The notes under the pieces were generated by a model. It made no database searches and had not been told where the DNA came from. It worked only from the letters and a program-made list of their open reading frames with translations. From a virus, in IMG/VR virus record IMGVR_UViG_3300048592_001369, positions 1 through 53,375 of that record: a DNA stretch of 53,375 nucleotides. One strand, 5' to 3'. The position numbers and the translations under genes are program-made. Shown here piece by piece: positions 1-7,684 of this stretch. Numbering within the stretch: the stretch's first letter is position 1; every line of letters begins with the position of its first letter.

Positions 1-1284
1 CTACGCGGACTTACGCCGCCCCGTGACGGGGCTCAGTGTAGGGTTGCTGGCGCCCTGCTGGCGTGTTGCTGGCGTGGACGAGAGACGTGCCAGCAGGTCC
101 GCCGGAACCTCTCCCGGTAGCAGCGGAACGGGCGGCAGGTACTCACTCCCGCCGCACCACCGCGCGTAGTGCTCGGCTGTGACTGCGACGTCGGCGTGCC
201 CGAGCTGTTGGCTCAGATAGCCGAGCTGGACTCCTGCGGTCAGGAGCTGCGAGGCGAACGTGTCGCGAAGGTCCTTCGGGTTGCGCCGGCCGATGCCGGC
301 CCGCTCCCAGATCCTCCGCCACGCGCGCCGCCTCCAATTGTGCGGATCCACCCCCACGATTACCGTTCGGCTCGGCCTCGGCCGCAGCCGGCTCTCCTGC
401 AGATCGAGCAGCGCCGTGCGCAGCCTCCGCGAGAGGTGCACGTCTCTCGTCCGGCCCGACTTGGGGGCGCTGGGAGCGCCCCCGCGAGGGCGGTTGCTCT
501 CGCCGTCCAGGTGGAGGTGCCTCCCGCGATCGTTCGCGTCCGTGCCGAAAGCCACGCACTCCCACCGCAGGCCGAGCGCCTCGCCGAGCCGCAACCCGGA
601 GTCGAGGCAGAGCAGTACCAGCACGAGGTCTTGCAGGCTCTCCGCGCGCGCGGCCCAGACGAGCGCCGCGCATGCCTCGAGCGAGAGCGGGCGCACGTGC
701 CTCGCGCTCTCTGCCGCGCACCGGCCCTGCTTTGTGCGCGCGTGTCGCCGGAGGATCTGGCGAAACGCGGGCACGGGGCTGCTCTCGACGAGGCCGAGGT
801 CGATCGCGTACCCGTAGACGGCCTGCAGGACGTTGAGGTAGTGGCGGCCGGTCTGCAGGCTTCTGCGCGGCCTGGTCGTGACCTCGCTGCCGCGCGTGAC
901 CTCGACGGTCGCCTCCACCTCCTCGCCCCACCACGCGCGAAGCATCGCAGGCGTGATCTCATCCATCCGGTGAGATCCGAAGGCGCGGAGGATCGGTCCC
1001 GACTCCCGCAGATAGCCCGGGCGATCCCCGCGCGTCGTGGGCGCCAGGCGCGCGAGGTCCTCGCGCAGGTAGCGGCCGGCCATGTCGGCGAGCATCGGCG
1101 GTCGCCCATCGAGTCCGAGGGCGCCGTCCCGGGCCTGCTGGCGCCTGATCTCCGCGGCGATCTCCTCGGCCTCGGCCATGCCCTCGGGTGTGGCCTTGGC
1201 AACCTTGCGGCGATGCCTGCGCTGGCCCGGCCGCGTGACGACCACGTAGACCGTGTCTCGGATCCGCTCCGTCCATGCCGCCAT
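1..1284 (-). CDS. int: Tyrosine-recombinase integrase
   Basis: This 427-residue protein is a phage integrase that catalyses site-specific recombination between attP and attB through a covalent phosphotyrosine intermediate. The catalytic set can be read directly: R232 in SGLRLGEALGL, K275 in SAPKSGRTRD, R340 in PKDLRDTFAS, H363 in QQLGHAD, and the nucleophile Y373 in AEHYARW. A SAM-like core-binding region occupies roughly residues 65-175. The ATG at 1284 is chosen because GAGGAG lies 9 bases upstream; the frame stays open further upstream but overlaps the HTH gene. It is the last gene of the leftward operon and its stop codon is the first base triplet of the window. Identification is very secure; the attachment site is not visible. 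Confidence 0.95.
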   Translation of the reverse strand: MAAWTERIRDTVYVVVTRPGQRRHRRKVAKATPEGMAEAEEIAAEIRRQQARDGALGLDGRPPMLADMAGRYLREDLARLAPTTRGDRPGYLRESGPILRAFGSHRMDEITPAMLRAWWGEEVEATVEVTRGSEVTTRPRRSLQTGRHYLNVLQAVYGYAIDLGLVESSPVPAFRQILRRHARTKQGRCAAESARHVRPLSLEACAALVWAARAESLQDLVLVLLCLDSGLRLGEALGLRWECVAFGTDANDRGRHLHLDGESNRPRGGAPSAPKSGRTRDVHLSRRLRTALLDLQESRLRPRPSRTVIVGVDPHNWRRRAWRRIWERAGIGRRNPKDLRDTFASQLLTAGVQLGYLSQQLGHADVAVTAEHYARWCGGSEYLPPVPLLPGEVPADLLARLSSTPATRQQGASNPTLSPVTGRRKSA

Positions 1285-1309
1285 GGTGTTCGCTCCTCGG
1301 GACCTCATC

Positions 1310-1552
1310 CTACGCCAGGCTCTCGAGGATTCGGCGAGCCTTGTGCTCCACGGGCGAGAGGGGCTGCACGCTCGCAGCGGGCCGGGGCGGCAGGATGGTC
1401 TCCTGTGGGATCCTCCAATCTCGGCCATCCTTCCGCGCACCCGGGTAGTGCCCCTCCGCGCATCGCCGACGGATCGTGTAGACGCTCCGGCGCAGGATGG
1501 TCGCGACCTCGGAGGTGGTCAGGAACGGCGAGGTCCCGATCGGCACGCTCAT
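1310..1552 (-). CDS. Excisionase-like HTH_17 DNA-binding protein
   Basis: An 80-residue protein with a MerR/excisionase-type helix-turn-helix: LTTSEVATILRRSVYTIRRR followed by a short wing ending in DWRIPQETI. Proteins of this class next to a tyrosine integrase usually act as excisionases or small transcription regulators. The ATG at 1552 has GGAAGG upstream, and the start overlaps the stop of the preceding gene as ATGA. It lies 25 bp upstream of the integrase start, the usual xis-int arrangement. The HTH is clear from sequence; the excisionase role is inferred from position. A second HTH_17 gene lies at 17307-17555. Confidence 0.8.
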   Translation of the reverse strand: MSVPIGTSPFLTTSEVATILRRSVYTIRRRCAEGHYPGARKDGRDWRIPQETILPPRPAASVQPLSPVEHKARRILESLA

Positions 1553-1722
1553 TCGCCTTCCCACTCGTCGAGGCACTGGTCCTCTGGCGCGGCATGCACC
1601 CACCGCCCGTCGTCCGTGAGCGCGATCTGCGTGCCCACGTCGATCGTCTCCCCGCACGCCGGGCAGCGGCCCTCCATGCTCGCCAGGACGGCGTTGCGCG
1701 CGGCCGGCCCCGGCTTCTTCAT
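1549..1722 (-). CDS. Small zinc-ribbon-like phage protein
   Basis: A 57-residue protein starting at ATG 1722 (MKKPGPAARNAVL). It has a CPAC pair near residue 20 and a later single cysteine in APEDQCLDEW, with a conserved-looking WVHA segment between them. This resembles small phage and actinobacterial proteins with one incomplete zinc-binding knuckle. It overlaps the HerA-like ATPase upstream by 4 bp and the excisionase-like gene downstream by 4 bp, so all three are probably translationally coupled. No biochemical function can be assigned. Confidence 0.7.
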   Translation of the reverse strand: MKKPGPAARNAVLASMEGRCPACGETIDVGTQIALTDDGRWVHAAPEDQCLDEWEGE

Positions 1723-3398
1723 GCCTTGCCCAACAGCATCGCGCTCGCGCGGAGCTCCGAGCCGCGCTCCTCGAGGAGCCCATTCGTGCGGAGCCGCGAG
1801 AGGTACGCGGAGAACGTCCCGCCGGTGTGTGCGAGGTCGCAGGCCGCGGCGAGCTCGGCGCGTGGGACCCAGGCCGGGTACTGCGCGAGGAGGGCGTCGA
1901 GCACGCGGCCCGCCGCGCTCGGGCCAACCGCGCGGCGCCACATGGCCTGCACCTCCTCGGGCGAGCTCGGCGTCGGCGGCACCTCGCCGGCGGCATCGAG
2001 GCCCGCGGGGTTGCAGCCCAGGAGATCTCCGTCCTCCTCGAGCAGGCCGTGAGAGCGGAGCCGCGAGAGGTAGGTGCTGAACGTCCCGCCTGTGTACGCG
2101 AGGCCTGCCAGCGTCCCGAGCTGCGCGCGGGTGAAGCGCGCCGGGTGGCGCGACGCGAGGACCGCGAGCAGCCGGCGCTCGGCGCCGAGGTGGAGATCGA
2201 CGGAGCTCACACCGCGGACGGGCTGCATCGGGGGAGCTGCCGGTCGTGCTCGCGCGGGGCGTGTCGACAGGTCGATCTCGAGGGGCTCGCGCACGGCATC
2301 GGCGGCCTTCTGCACTGCGACCAGCGCGGCATCGAGCGCGTGCGCAGTCCGTCCGTCGCGTGCCTGCACGTGTGCGGCGAACCGAGAGAGCCGCGCCTCC
2401 GCCTCGCGCGCCCCCTCGGCCCGTCCGGCGTCGCGGGCCCGAGAGAGGGCCTTCGGGTCGCTCTCGCGGGTGCTCCGCTTGGCCGCGGCGAGCTCGCGCT
2501 GGAGATCGACGATCTGGCGCTGAGCCTCGTCGATCGTGCGGGCTTCGCGTTCGGCCTCATGGGGTAGGTCGGCCATCTGTGCGAGAACGCGCTGCACGGT
2601 CTCCCTCGGCGGCGCCGGTCGCGCACGCTGGCCGCGTCGCACCCCGTGGACCGTCTCCGTCTCGCCGACCTGCACGCGCACGACGAGATCCGAGAGCGCC
2701 GGCCCGAAGACGAAGAACTCCCCACGCGGGAGCTCGGCGAGCCGCCGGGCTTCTTCTCGGCCCGCGAACCCGAGCTCGTAGGCCGCGCGCTTCACGTCCG
2801 CGTCGAGCGTGGTGCGTCCGATCAGGCGGTTGCCGCACTGCGCAACCACGCTCTTGGCGAGATCCGAGATCCGCTGTGTGACGGCACAGAGCGCGAAGCC
2901 GCGCTTGCGTCCGCGGGTCGCGAGGTCGATCACGGCGGCCGCCGACTCGGCCTCGCGTCCCGATTGCGGCGCGAAGAGGTGGGACTCCTCGAGGACGACG
3001 AGCACGGGATGCCAGAGCGAGCGAGGCGCGGCCAGGAGCGACTCGAGCAGCGCCCGCACGAACCGGGTGCGATCGTGGGGGCGCAGCTCGGAGACGTTCA
3101 GGATTGCCGACGCGCCGAGCTCGAGCAGTCGGCGGGCGAGCAGGCTGGCGCTTCGCGGCTCGGCGGCGCAGTCGCCGTCGGCGCCGGCGAGGACGTAGTC
3201 GTACCGCTCGCGGAGCGAGACATACTCCCCTTCGACGTCGACGACCAGGTGCTGCACCCGGCCGTGGGTCTGCTCGAGGAGCCGCCGCACGGCGTAGCTC
3301 TTGCCGCTGCCGCTCGTGCCCTGGACGAGCAGCCGCGACTCCACCAAGCGCTCGAGGTCGATCGCGAGGGGCTGCGTGCCGGCGGCTCCGAGGATCAT
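1719..3398 (-). CDS. HerA/DUF87-like ATPase with two C-terminal winged helices
   Basis: A 559-residue P-loop ATPase of the HerA/FtsK type. Walker A is GTSGSGKS at residues 27-34. Walker B is VLVVLEESHLF with the acidic pair at E137-E138. ATRGRKRGFALCAVTQR carries the expected sensor/arginine region. A charged, coiled-coil-like linker (about 290-400) follows. The C-terminus holds two copies of a winged-helix-like unit, marked by AYTGGTFSTYLSRLRSHGLL and AHTGGTFSAYLSRLRTNGLL. Homologues are hexameric DNA translocases. The start at 3398 overlaps the upstream stop as ATGA; ATGs at 3410 and 3422 are alternatives. A role in phage DNA processing is inferred. Confidence 0.85.
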   Translation of the reverse strand: MILGAAGTQPLAIDLERLVESRLLVQGTSGSGKSYAVRRLLEQTHGRVQHLVVDVEGEYVSLRERYDYVLAGADGDCAAEPRSASLLARRLLELGASAILNVSELRPHDRTRFVRALLESLLAAPRSLWHPVLVVLEESHLFAPQSGREAESAAAVIDLATRGRKRGFALCAVTQRISDLAKSVVAQCGNRLIGRTTLDADVKRAAYELGFAGREEARRLAELPRGEFFVFGPALSDLVVRVQVGETETVHGVRRGQRARPAPPRETVQRVLAQMADLPHEAEREARTIDEAQRQIVDLQRELAAAKRSTRESDPKALSRARDAGRAEGAREAEARLSRFAAHVQARDGRTAHALDAALVAVQKAADAVREPLEIDLSTRPARARPAAPPMQPVRGVSSVDLHLGAERRLLAVLASRHPARFTRAQLGTLAGLAYTGGTFSTYLSRLRSHGLLEEDGDLLGCNPAGLDAAGEVPPTPSSPEEVQAMWRRAVGPSAAGRVLDALLAQYPAWVPRAELAAACDLAHTGGTFSAYLSRLRTNGLLEERGSELRASAMLLGKA

Positions 3399-3862
3399 GC
3401 GCGGGGCCATGCGCGGTCCCATCTCGAGCGCTTCGCGCCGCGCCGCATCGCGTCGACGAGCTCCGCCAGATCGGTCACGACACGATCCGCGCAGCCGTAC
3501 ATGAGCTCGGGCTCTTGAGCCTCGGTCGCCAGGATCACGGTGTACTTGCCGAACCCGATCCCCATACCGAGTTCGAGGTGGGCGCTGCGACCGCACGGCG
3601 TCACGAGCACCACGGCGTCGGCCTCGTGTAGCGCCACCTCATCCTGCACACGTCCCGAGATCGCGATCGGATTCGTGAGCGCATCGATGAACTGGCGCGT
3701 AGACCATTCGGTCCACGCCGGATCGATCGCGCTCCACTGGAACCCGGCGTCGCCTGGCTTCGGGTTCCGAAAGTCGTAGACGTCGTGCCCGGCGGCACGG
3801 AGCATGCGCACGACGTCGGGCTGCTGCTCGTTGCGCCACGACGAGGCGACGTACACCTTCAC
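3395..3862 (-). CDS. Nucleoside 2-deoxyribosyltransferase-like protein
   Basis: A 155-residue protein beginning KVYVASSWRNEQQ and containing the family signature GRSAHLELGMGIGFGK, where the glutamate lies in the usual nucleophile region. The fold is a Rossmann-like one seen in nucleoside 2-deoxyribosyltransferases and in related phage proteins. Family members cleave or exchange the base of deoxynucleosides, so the protein may act in nucleotide salvage or modified-base metabolism. The GTG start at 3862 has GGGAGG six bases upstream and overlaps the previous stop as GTGA. NAD- or nucleotide-cleaving relatives also share this fold, so the substrate is uncertain. Confidence 0.75.
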   Translation of the reverse strand: MKVYVASSWRNEQQPDVVRMLRAAGHDVYDFRNPKPGDAGFQWSAIDPAWTEWSTRQFIDALTNPIAISGRVQDEVALHEADAVVLVTPCGRSAHLELGMGIGFGKYTVILATEAQEPELMYGCADRVVTDLAELVDAMRRGAKRSRWDRAWPRA

Positions 3863-4731
3863 AGCGCCTCCCGTGTGAGGGCCGCCACCTCCACGGTCTT
3901 GAGAGCGCCGATCCCCACGAGGAAGTCCTTGTCGAGGAGACTCTCCAGGAACGCGACGGCGTCGCGCCGGGCCGCGTGGAGCGGGAGCTCGAGCCCCGGA
4001 CAGTCGAGCGTGAAGACGACGCCCTTGCCCGCGCCCGGATCCATGTTCACGAAGACCTCGAGCACGTAGGTCAGCTCGCTCCGTTCGTCCGCGCTGCCCA
4101 CGGCCTCGACGCCGGCGATGATGGGCGTGACCACGAGGAATTTCGGCGGCAGGCTCACGTTGATCGTGGTCTTGTCGGTACTGCCGAAGAGCCGCGGCGA
4201 GCCCGTCGCGTCGATCTCGCTGCGGAAGTCGCCACTGGTCACGACGGAAACCTGCTGCAGCTTCGCGAGCAGCGTCTCGGCCTGCTCGCCGAGGCTCTTT
4301 GCCTGACCGCGCACCAGGCGCAGCAGATCCCGCTGGGACAGAGGCCTGCCGATCGCGTCCATCCACGCCGCGAACGTCGGATGCCGCAGGAGCCGGCAGG
4401 TGATCTCGTCACTCGTGGGGCTGGCCGGAAAGAACCGGGCGCGGATCTCCGAGTGGTCGACGAGGATGTCGGTCGTCGCCGGGTAGGCGACGTGCGCGAC
4501 GAAGGCCGCGAACGTGCGCAGATCCTCGAAGACGTGTCGACGCACCACGCGCCGCGGCCCCGCGAGCCGCTCCAGGCGGTAGCCCTCGCGTACCACGGCG
4601 ACCTGGCCGTCGCCGTTCGGGCTCGGCGCGAGCCGGAGCTCCGGTGTCGGCTCTTGCGCCTCGATCAACGTGGCGTGTTGCGCCTGTACGGTACTCCCCT
4701 CGACCAGCAGATCGTCTCTCTCGTTCGTCAT
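3859..4731 (-). CDS. DUF2303 (YfdQ-like) phage protein
   Basis: A 290-residue protein matching the YfdQ/DUF2303 family, which is common in early regions of temperate phages of proteobacteria. Typical features include FEDLRTFAAFVAHV, DHSEIRARFFPASPTSDEIT and the C-terminal LDCPGLELPLHAARRDAVAF. Nothing suggests a membrane segment or signal peptide. The ATG at 4731 is the first in the frame and lies 4 bp after the preceding gene's stop, so the genes are co-transcribed. The molecular function of DUF2303 is unknown; early-operon context suggests a DNA or nucleotide-related role. Confidence 0.8.
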   Translation of the reverse strand: MTNERDDLLVEGSTVQAQHATLIEAQEPTPELRLAPSPNGDGQVAVVREGYRLERLAGPRRVVRRHVFEDLRTFAAFVAHVAYPATTDILVDHSEIRARFFPASPTSDEITCRLLRHPTFAAWMDAIGRPLSQRDLLRLVRGQAKSLGEQAETLLAKLQQVSVVTSGDFRSEIDATGSPRLFGSTDKTTINVSLPPKFLVVTPIIAGVEAVGSADERSELTYVLEVFVNMDPGAGKGVVFTLDCPGLELPLHAARRDAVAFLESLLDKDFLVGIGALKTVEVAALTREAL

Positions 4732-4735
4732 GGTC

Positions 4736-5095
4736 CTATTCCCCCCTCTGTGCGCCCGGGACGGGCAACGGGAAAAGCTTCTGCTGCTCGACCTCGGGCT
4801 GGACGAGCAGCACGCCGTCGCGCACGAAGACCGCTTCGCTCACCGTGCGCCGCCGCGGCCTCTTGAGCTCGCAGCCCACCTCGACGATCCGTGTGCGCGA
4901 CTCCAGGTCGTACGTCATCTCGACCGTGGCGGTGATCTTGGTCTTGATGCGGCCCTTCGATTCCTCGAACGCGTGTGCTTCGTCGAAGATCGCGAGCGTC
5001 TCCGTGAGGCACTCCTGGAAGCGTTCCTGCAGGGCGCCTTGCCCCGCGTTCATGAGCGTCATCTCTTCGAACTTGAACTCGGCCCCGTTCGCCAT
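4736..5095 (-). CDS. Conserved phage early protein of unknown function
   Basis: A 119-residue acidic protein starting at ATG 5095 with GAGGAGG upstream. The sequence alternates charged and hydrophobic residues in a beta-rich pattern: KGRIKTKITATVEMTYDLES, then a basic KRPRRR and a short VFVRDGVLLVQPE strand. It lies just upstream of the DUF2303 gene, where small proteins of this kind are often found in temperate phages. I do not recognise a named domain. The start is well supported by its ribosome-binding site. Confidence 0.65.
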   Translation of the reverse strand: MANGAEFKFEEMTLMNAGQGALQERFQECLTETLAIFDEAHAFEESKGRIKTKITATVEMTYDLESRTRIVEVGCELKRPRRRTVSEAVFVRDGVLLVQPEVEQQKLFPLPVPGAQRGE

Positions 5096-5109
5096 GCTCC
5101 CCCTCCTCG

Positions 5110-5406
5110 TTACCCCACCACCTCCCAGCGCACTTGCTGGGAGCCGTGCTCGATCCGCCGGACGAGCCCGCGCTGTGCGAGCTCGGGCAAGCGTCTCGCG
5201 ACCAGGTGCCGGTCGACGCCGTGGCGGGCCGCGAGCTCGCCGCTCGTGAGCCCCGGCGTTGCTCGGACGAGCTCGAGGACGCGCGCGGCCTGGCGGGCGC
5301 CGCGACCGCTGCGCTCGAGATCGTCGGCCGCTCGGTGACTCGCGAGCGGATCTCGTGTCGCCGCGCGAGGCAGCCGATCGAAGAGTCCGGGCTGGCCCGC
5401 CCTCAC
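5110..5406 (-). CDS. Winged-helix DNA-binding protein
   Basis: A 98-residue protein with a C-terminal winged helix: ARQAARVLELVRATPGLTSG, then ELAARHGVDRHLVARRLPEL, then a wing ending QQVRWEVV. This resembles MarR/LexA-type DNA-binding modules. The GTG at 5406 overlaps the stop of the upstream gene as GTGA. The 30 residues before the winged helix are basic and not recognised. It is probably a small phage regulator; its target cannot be inferred. Confidence 0.65.
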   Translation of the reverse strand: MRAGQPGLFDRLPRAATRDPLASHRAADDLERSGRGARQAARVLELVRATPGLTSGELAARHGVDRHLVARRLPELAQRGLVRRIEHGSQQVRWEVVG

Positions 5407-5585
5407 CACGCGTGCCAGAGCGCGAGGGCGCCGTACGCGGCGAGCCCGTAGAGGGTGAGCAGGTAGAGGGCGGCCGCGGGGTAGGTGGCGCGCCGGGCGC
5501 AGCGCCGGACGAACCCCTCGGCCCGCGACGGTCGCGGCGAGATGCGTTGGCCACTCAGGCACCGAAGTCGAGCTCGATCGTTCAT
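5403..5585 (-). CDS. Small single-pass membrane protein
   Basis: A 60-residue protein with a basic N-terminal half and a C-terminal hydrophobic helix (AALYLLTLYGLAAYGALAL). The ATG at 5585 has a strong GAGGAGGG ribosome-binding site and the 3' end overlaps the next gene as GTGA. It probably inserts in the inner membrane with a short tail outside. No family is recognised. Confidence 0.6.
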   Translation of the reverse strand: MNDRARLRCLSGQRISPRPSRAEGFVRRCARRATYPAAALYLLTLYGLAAYGALALWHAW

Positions 5586-5604
5586 CGTCACCCCCCTCCT
5601 CGGG

Positions 5605-5814
5605 TCAGCTCGCGTCGTCCTCGCGACCGAGGGCGTCGAGCGCCGCCCGCTCGCGGCGAAAGCAGTCGGGACACAGGCCATGGCTCGTGACGACCGCCGC
5701 GCCGCTCCACTCCCACCTCTCGCGCGCGTACTCGCGGCCGCACCCAGGGAGGAAGGCACCGCTGCACACGCGGATCGCGAGCGTGGTCGGGACGCACGTG
5801 GCGGCGGCCATCAC
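5605..5814 (-). CDS. Small cysteine-containing hypothetical protein
   Basis: A 69-residue protein with cysteines in the pattern CSGAFLPGC followed by CPDC near the C-terminus, which could bind one zinc ion. The GTG at 5814 overlaps the preceding stop as GTGA and has GGGAG eight bases upstream; the ATG at 5811 is the alternative. It reads like many small phage zinc-knuckle proteins, but no family name can be given. Confidence 0.55.
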   Translation of the reverse strand: MMAAATCVPTTLAIRVCSGAFLPGCGREYARERWEWSGAAVVTSHGLCPDCFRRERAALDALGREDDAS

Positions 5815-6080
5815 GCGCCGGCTCCCGCGGCCGACATCTCGCGGTCGCGCTCCGCCCTCGCCTCGAGCACCCGCTCCAACCGACGCCGGAGCCGGAACGT
5901 CTCGGCCTCCACGTCGGCGAGACGGAGTCGTGTCTCGGTCGACGGCCGTGCGCCACGCCCGGCCTCCGTGCGCACGAAGACGTCGATCTGCTTCATGCGG
6001 CTCTCGGCCTGCGCGAGCGTGCGGCGCACGTGGCGCTCCTCGATCTCGAGATCCGCGTACGCGCTCCAGTGCTTTGCCAC
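5811..6080 (-). CDS. Small coiled-coil protein
   Basis: An 89-residue, highly charged protein predicted to be almost all helix. Heptad-like stretches include EIEERHVRRTLAQAESRMKQ and RLRRRLERVLEARAERDREM. It starts at GTG 6080, three bases after the stop of the Gp3-like gene, with GAGGAC upstream. It may dimerise; no function is recognised. Confidence 0.55.
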   Translation of the reverse strand: MAKHWSAYADLEIEERHVRRTLAQAESRMKQIDVFVRTEAGRGARPSTETRLRLADVEAETFRLRRRLERVLEARAERDREMSAAGAGA

Positions 6081-6083
6081 CGC

Positions 6084-7424
6084 TCAGAAGTCCTCCGCGG
6101 AGACGCTCGGCGTGGCCGAGACGCCGAGCTCGAGGCAGGCCTGGCCGTACTCGTCGAGCGTGAGGTCGGGGACGTCGGTGACGTTGCGCTTGGCGAGGCG
6201 CCGGAGAAACGTCGTGCGCTTCGCCGGCGTCGCGAGGCCCGCCTGCGCCATCGCCTGCGAGAGGTGTCGCGCGTGGTCTGCGGTCAATCGCTCGCGTGCC
6301 GCGTCGGCCTCGATCTCGCGCGGTGCCGCCGCGAAGGGGTCCTCGGGCTCGGCCGAGGCCTCCGGAGCCGGTGCGTCATCTCCGGCTCCGGAGGCGACAG
6401 GCGCAACGTGCTTTGCGCCATGGTCCCGCGTCTCGGTGCGATCGATCACCGGCTCCTCGTCGAGGACCTCGCCCGTCGACGGATCGAACCGGATCTGCGA
6501 GAGGTCGTCCTCGGGGGTCGCCTGGTAGAACTCGGCATCGATCGCAGCCTCCGCAGCGGGGCCCGGCTCCGCGGTGGCATGGGCGATCGTCGCTTCGAGC
6601 CGCCGGATCTCGGCCCGCTGCGGGGCCACGACGGCGAGCGCACCGCGGGCCTCGCTCACGAGCTGGCGGTACGAGCCGGGGTAGTAGAGCCGAGCGATCT
6701 GCGCCTTGCCGGCCGGGGCTCCGTTTGCGGGCTGGACGCGCTGCGTGACGAGCTCGAAGACGAGCGGGACGAAGCGGATGGTTCCGGCCACGGCCTGGAC
6801 CTGCTGCAGGCCTCCCTCGATCGCGTGGATCGACGCCCAGCTCGAGGTCCGGAATTGGTAGAAGCCTCCTACGACGTGCTGGCCGTCGAGGACGAAGTTG
6901 AGGTGCGCGCTCGGCTTGCACTTGCGCTCGGCGAACTCGAGGCATGTCGCCCCGCACGGTGCGTGTTCGCGCTGCGGACCCACCGCGACCTTGTCGCCGG
7001 CGACCGTCACCTCGGTCCGGAGGGCCGTCTTGCCGTCGCCGTAGCACACGCGCCGGCGGCCCCGATACCACGCGAGGCTCGTCGGGAAGACCGTGTCGAG
7101 GTCGTCGCTCGGCAGATAGATGCCGAGACGCCGCGGCAGACCGCGAGGAAGCCGCACCTTCCAGCGCCGCTCGATCTCCTCGCACCGATCGCAACCTCCG
7201 CACGTGAGCATCGCGTCGCCCGCGCGCTCCATGAGCGCCAGCATGAGCGGGAGGTCGAGCTCGAGTACGTCCCCGGCGTCGCGCGAGGGACGCCGGATCT
7301 CCAGGTGGTCGAACTTGCGCGGGTGCTTCTCGCCGGGTTCGCCGATCACGACGTAGCCGAGCACCTGCGGGCGCGGATCGATCATCGCGAGGCGACCGGG
7401 GCGGCGAGGGGCGGTGGCGGTCAT
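6084..7424 (-). CDS. Gp3-like recombination directionality factor
   Basis: A 446-residue protein with the pattern of the phiC31 Gp3-like family. It opens with LGYVVIGEPGEKHPRKFDHL, then carries CGGCDRC, a YLPSDDLDTVFPTSLAWYRG segment, ERKCKPSAHLNFVLDG and FYQFRTSSWASIHAIEGGLQ. The C-terminal 130 residues are acidic and Ala/Pro-rich, ending in a helical domain. In phiC31 the homologue switches a serine integrase to excision. Here the integrase is of the tyrosine type, so the protein may bind DNA in another role. ATG 7424 has GGGAG upstream and overlaps the upstream stop as ATGA. Confidence 0.75.
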   Translation of the reverse strand: MTATAPRRPGRLAMIDPRPQVLGYVVIGEPGEKHPRKFDHLEIRRPSRDAGDVLELDLPLMLALMERAGDAMLTCGGCDRCEEIERRWKVRLPRGLPRRLGIYLPSDDLDTVFPTSLAWYRGRRRVCYGDGKTALRTEVTVAGDKVAVGPQREHAPCGATCLEFAERKCKPSAHLNFVLDGQHVVGGFYQFRTSSWASIHAIEGGLQQVQAVAGTIRFVPLVFELVTQRVQPANGAPAGKAQIARLYYPGSYRQLVSEARGALAVVAPQRAEIRRLEATIAHATAEPGPAAEAAIDAEFYQATPEDDLSQIRFDPSTGEVLDEEPVIDRTETRDHGAKHVAPVASGAGDDAPAPEASAEPEDPFAAAPREIEADAARERLTADHARHLSQAMAQAGLATPAKRTTFLRRLAKRNVTDVPDLTLDEYGQACLELGVSATPSVSAEDF

Positions 7425-7606
7425 CGGGTCTCCCTGATCGTGGTGGTGGGGCGAGCGCCGCGGATCCGCGCGAGTCGCTCTCTCCACTGCGCGCGCTGCT
7501 CTTCTCGCTCCCGGCGGGTGCGCTCGATGCGCCGCACGAGGTCGGCGCGGTCCGCGGGAGGGCGGGACGGCGACGGCGCCTTCGGGCCTTCCCGGTCGAG
7601 GTGCGG
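7421..7606 (-). pseudogene. 3' fragment of an early gene cut by the toxin-antitoxin cassette
   Basis: On the minus strand, a frame with high GC at third positions runs from about 7606 to the TGA at 7421, which overlaps the Gp3-like start as ATGA. It encodes a very basic helical segment (RRIERTRREREEQRAQWRER) but has no convincing start; a GTG at 7537 would give only 38 residues. The coding signature stops where the plus-strand cassette begins. I read it as the tail of a gene whose 5' part survives at 8743-8847. A short coupled ORF from 7537 is the alternative. Confidence 0.4.
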
Positions 7607-7684
7607 CCGATCGCCCCCGGGGCCACGCTGCGCGAGCGCCAGGCGGTGGTACGCTCTTGCTTCGACGAGAGGGAGCCCGTGGCG
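7607..7684 (+). promoter_or_regulatory. Candidate promoter of the toxin-antitoxin cassette
   Basis: This 78-bp divergent stretch carries an extended -10 element TGGTACGCT (TG at 7647-7648, TACGCT at 7650-7655) with no clear -35. A ribosome-binding site GAGGGAG follows at about 7669-7675, nine bases before ATG 7685. Binding and autoregulation by the antitoxin would be usual for such modules but is not shown by the sequence. Confidence 0.4.
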
